Shown one piece after another: positions 62,780 through 64,000 of a DNA stretch of 64,000 bases. The translations under genes and the position numbers were made by a program. Positions within the stretch are counted from its first letter, which is position 1. Each line of letters starts with the position of its first letter. A model generated the notes under the pieces. That model worked only from the letters and a program-made list of their open reading frames with translations. It was not told where the DNA came from and searched no databases. The DNA lies in contig JAAYDJ010000007.1 of the NCBI GenBank assembly GCA_012729335.1, positions 248,001-312,000 of the forward strand, given 5' to 3'. The stretch comes from Bacteroidales bacterium (GTDB taxonomy: Bacteria > Bacteroidota > Bacteroidia > Bacteroidales > Prolixibacteraceae).

Positions 62780-64000
62780 GTGAAAAGGAAACTTTTCGGC
62801 ATGCTTCTCTGTGTGGGAATAACGGTGTTGTTTCTGCTGCTCTTTTTCAGGCCCGTACTTCGTGATCCTGATCATACCTTTTTTGCCACAGGTGGCGACG
62901 GATTGAAGGCTTATTTCGGCGCACTTTACCATGTGCAGTATGACTCCCTGTCCATGAGGAGCCAGGCAATGAATTATCCTTTCGGGGAAGTCCTCCCCTT
63001 TACCGACAGCCAGCCTCCCGTAGTAAACGCCATCAGGATGGCTTCGAATGCCCTTCCCTCCCTTGGCAGTCACACCACAGGCCTCCTCAACCTGCTGATG
63101 CTCCTCTCCCTTCTTTTGGGTGCTCTTTTCCTGTACCTGATATTGACCGATCATGGCATTGACTGGTGGTATGCGGGAATCGTGGCTGCAGGCATCGCTT
63201 TTCTCTCGCCCCAGCTGGGGCGCATGGGCGGCCACTTCTCCCTCTCCTGGGTTTTCTGGATCCCCCTGACCTCCTGGCTGATCCTCCGCTTCGACCGAAC
63301 CCGCTGGCTGATCTATTCCTTGTTGCTGGGCGTGACCACTTTCCTCGCCGGTTTCCTCCATTTCTACTATATCGGGTTCATTGGTTTTCTCCTCCTGGGG
63401 TACTGGCTTTTCCGCTTCCTGTGGTACCGTAAAGCCTCCACTTTCTGGTACCGCGATCTGCTCCATGTATTCCTGCAGTTTATACTTCCTGTACTCCTGT
63501 TGCAGCTGCTGGTTCAGATCCACGACGATGTGACCGACCGTACCACCTGGCCCTTCGGATTTGATGGCAGCACGGCCCACCCTGTAGGGATTTTCCTCCC
63601 TTCCGGGGCCCCATGGGCATTCGTCCCCCGGATTTTCACCGTTTTCAGACACATCTCCTGGGAATCCCATGCCTACATCGGAACCGCCGCTCTGGCAGGA
63701 TCCCTGGCAGGCCTCTTTTTCCTTGGCAGAAGGATCAGACGCCGCCAACCCTTCTGGAAAGTGTCGCCGGTAAGAAGTATGAATGTCCTCTTCTGGGTCT
63801 CTTTCGGTGCCTTGCTTTTCTCCTTCGGAATCCCCTTCATTTTCGGCCTCGAATTTTTATACGACTATCTGGGACCATTCCGGCAACTCCGTGTGCTGGC
63901 CCGTTTCTCCTGGCTTTTTTTCTATTTCATCAACCTGGTGGTTTTTGCCTCGCTCTTCCGGAAGGCCTTTGCGGCCCAGAGCCGATGGTGGTGGAAGCTC
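62780..64000 (+). CDS. Multi-span membrane protein (partial, C-terminus outside window)
   Basis: The right edge cuts this gene; 407 codons are visible. The GTG at 62780, 10 nt after the previous stop, starts MKRKLFGMLLCVGITVLFLL; an ATG at 62801 is also possible. Nine or more hydrophobic spans, with loops FATGGDGLKAYFGALYHVQY and MNYPFGEVLPFTDSQPPVVN (acidic residues near the membrane, as in GT-C enzymes) and GRMGGHFSLSWVFWIPLTSW. It follows the fusion gene closely and is likely cotranscribed. I do not recognise a named family. Confidence 0.7.
   Translation, partial: MKRKLFGMLLCVGITVLFLLLFFRPVLRDPDHTFFATGGDGLKAYFGALYHVQYDSLSMRSQAMNYPFGEVLPFTDSQPPVVNAIRMASNALPSLGSHTTGLLNLLMLLSLLLGALFLYLILTDHGIDWWYAGIVAAGIAFLSPQLGRMGGHFSLSWVFWIPLTSWLILRFDRTRWLIYSLLLGVTTFLAGFLHFYYIGFIGFLLLGYWLFRFLWYRKASTFWYRDLLHVFLQFILPVLLLQLLVQIHDDVTDRTTWPFGFDGSTAHPVGIFLPSGAPWAFVPRIFTVFRHISWESHAYIGTAALAGSLAGLFFLGRRIRRRQPFWKVSPVRSMNVLFWVSFGALLFSFGIPFIFGLEFLYDYLGPFRQLRVLARFSWLFFYFINLVVFASLFRKAFAAQSRWWWKL

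Overview
The window looks like the chromosome of a Bacteroidota bacterium, probably an anaerobic Bacteroidales or Marinilabiliales relative. Evidence: TAnnTTTG boxes (the Bacteroidota -7 element) sit close upstream of many starts, Shine-Dalgarno sequences are mostly absent, and family variants typical of the phylum occur, such as a GGDDS-type PPi-phosphofructokinase, an acyl-ACP thioesterase, a PIF1 helicase with HRDC and HTH tails, and the rsfS-ftsH-LUD-DUF2007-cdsA-psd-pssA operon. The species cannot be named from the sequence. No rRNA, convincing tRNA, CRISPR array, insertion sequence or prophage is visible.

Layout. 1-12 kb: a cut DUF4126 gene, pyrF, a UROD-family protein, two Gfo/Idh/MocA-type oxidoreductases (one with a Tat-like leader, one a lipoprotein), an M20 dipeptidase, a TPR lipoprotein, a deoxynucleoside kinase and a prolyl oligopeptidase. 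12-24 kb: MATE exporter and uvrA overlapping tail to tail, an ECF sigma factor with a small partner, an SPFH-membrane protein-RHH-zinc ribbon cluster, the selenium pair selD-mnmH, and PPi-dependent phosphofructokinase. 24-34 kb: NUDIX and pyrE back to back, birA, then the seven-gene rsfS to pssA operon that links ribosome silencing and membrane proteolysis to phosphatidylethanolamine synthesis. 34-42 kb: PIF1 helicase, aspartate-type aminotransferase, a GroES-like protein, methionine aminopeptidase, thioesterase, miaA, a hicB antitoxin with a broken hicA, and cutC. 42-64 kb: an envelope-glycosylation region with six multi-membrane-span (GT-C-like) proteins, two GT2 enzymes and a methyltransferase-GT2 fusion, interrupted by a cellobiose-phosphorylase and Na+/solute-symporter pair.

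The most unusual signal is a set of short tandem arrays. A degenerate heptamer (GAYTCNN) fills two intergenic spaces between convergent genes and supplies stop codons there. An octamer array lies inside miaA and adds about 40 Ser/Leu/Pro residues to a tRNA-modification enzyme. Other arrays of 17, 18, 35 and 43 nt occur after stop codons or inside coding sequence, and BirA and the NUDIX protein carry matching low-complexity loops. The second signal is the glycosylation region: two different membrane glycosyltransferase-like proteins, encoded tail to tail, end in what look like related beta-sandwich domains, and a pair of paralogous membrane proteins brackets the locus.

Confidence is high for the conserved housekeeping enzymes. 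It is moderate for start sites chosen from promoter position or alignment to paralogs, and low for individual promoter calls. Substrates of the glycosyltransferases, the symporter and the oxidoreductases cannot be read from the sequence.
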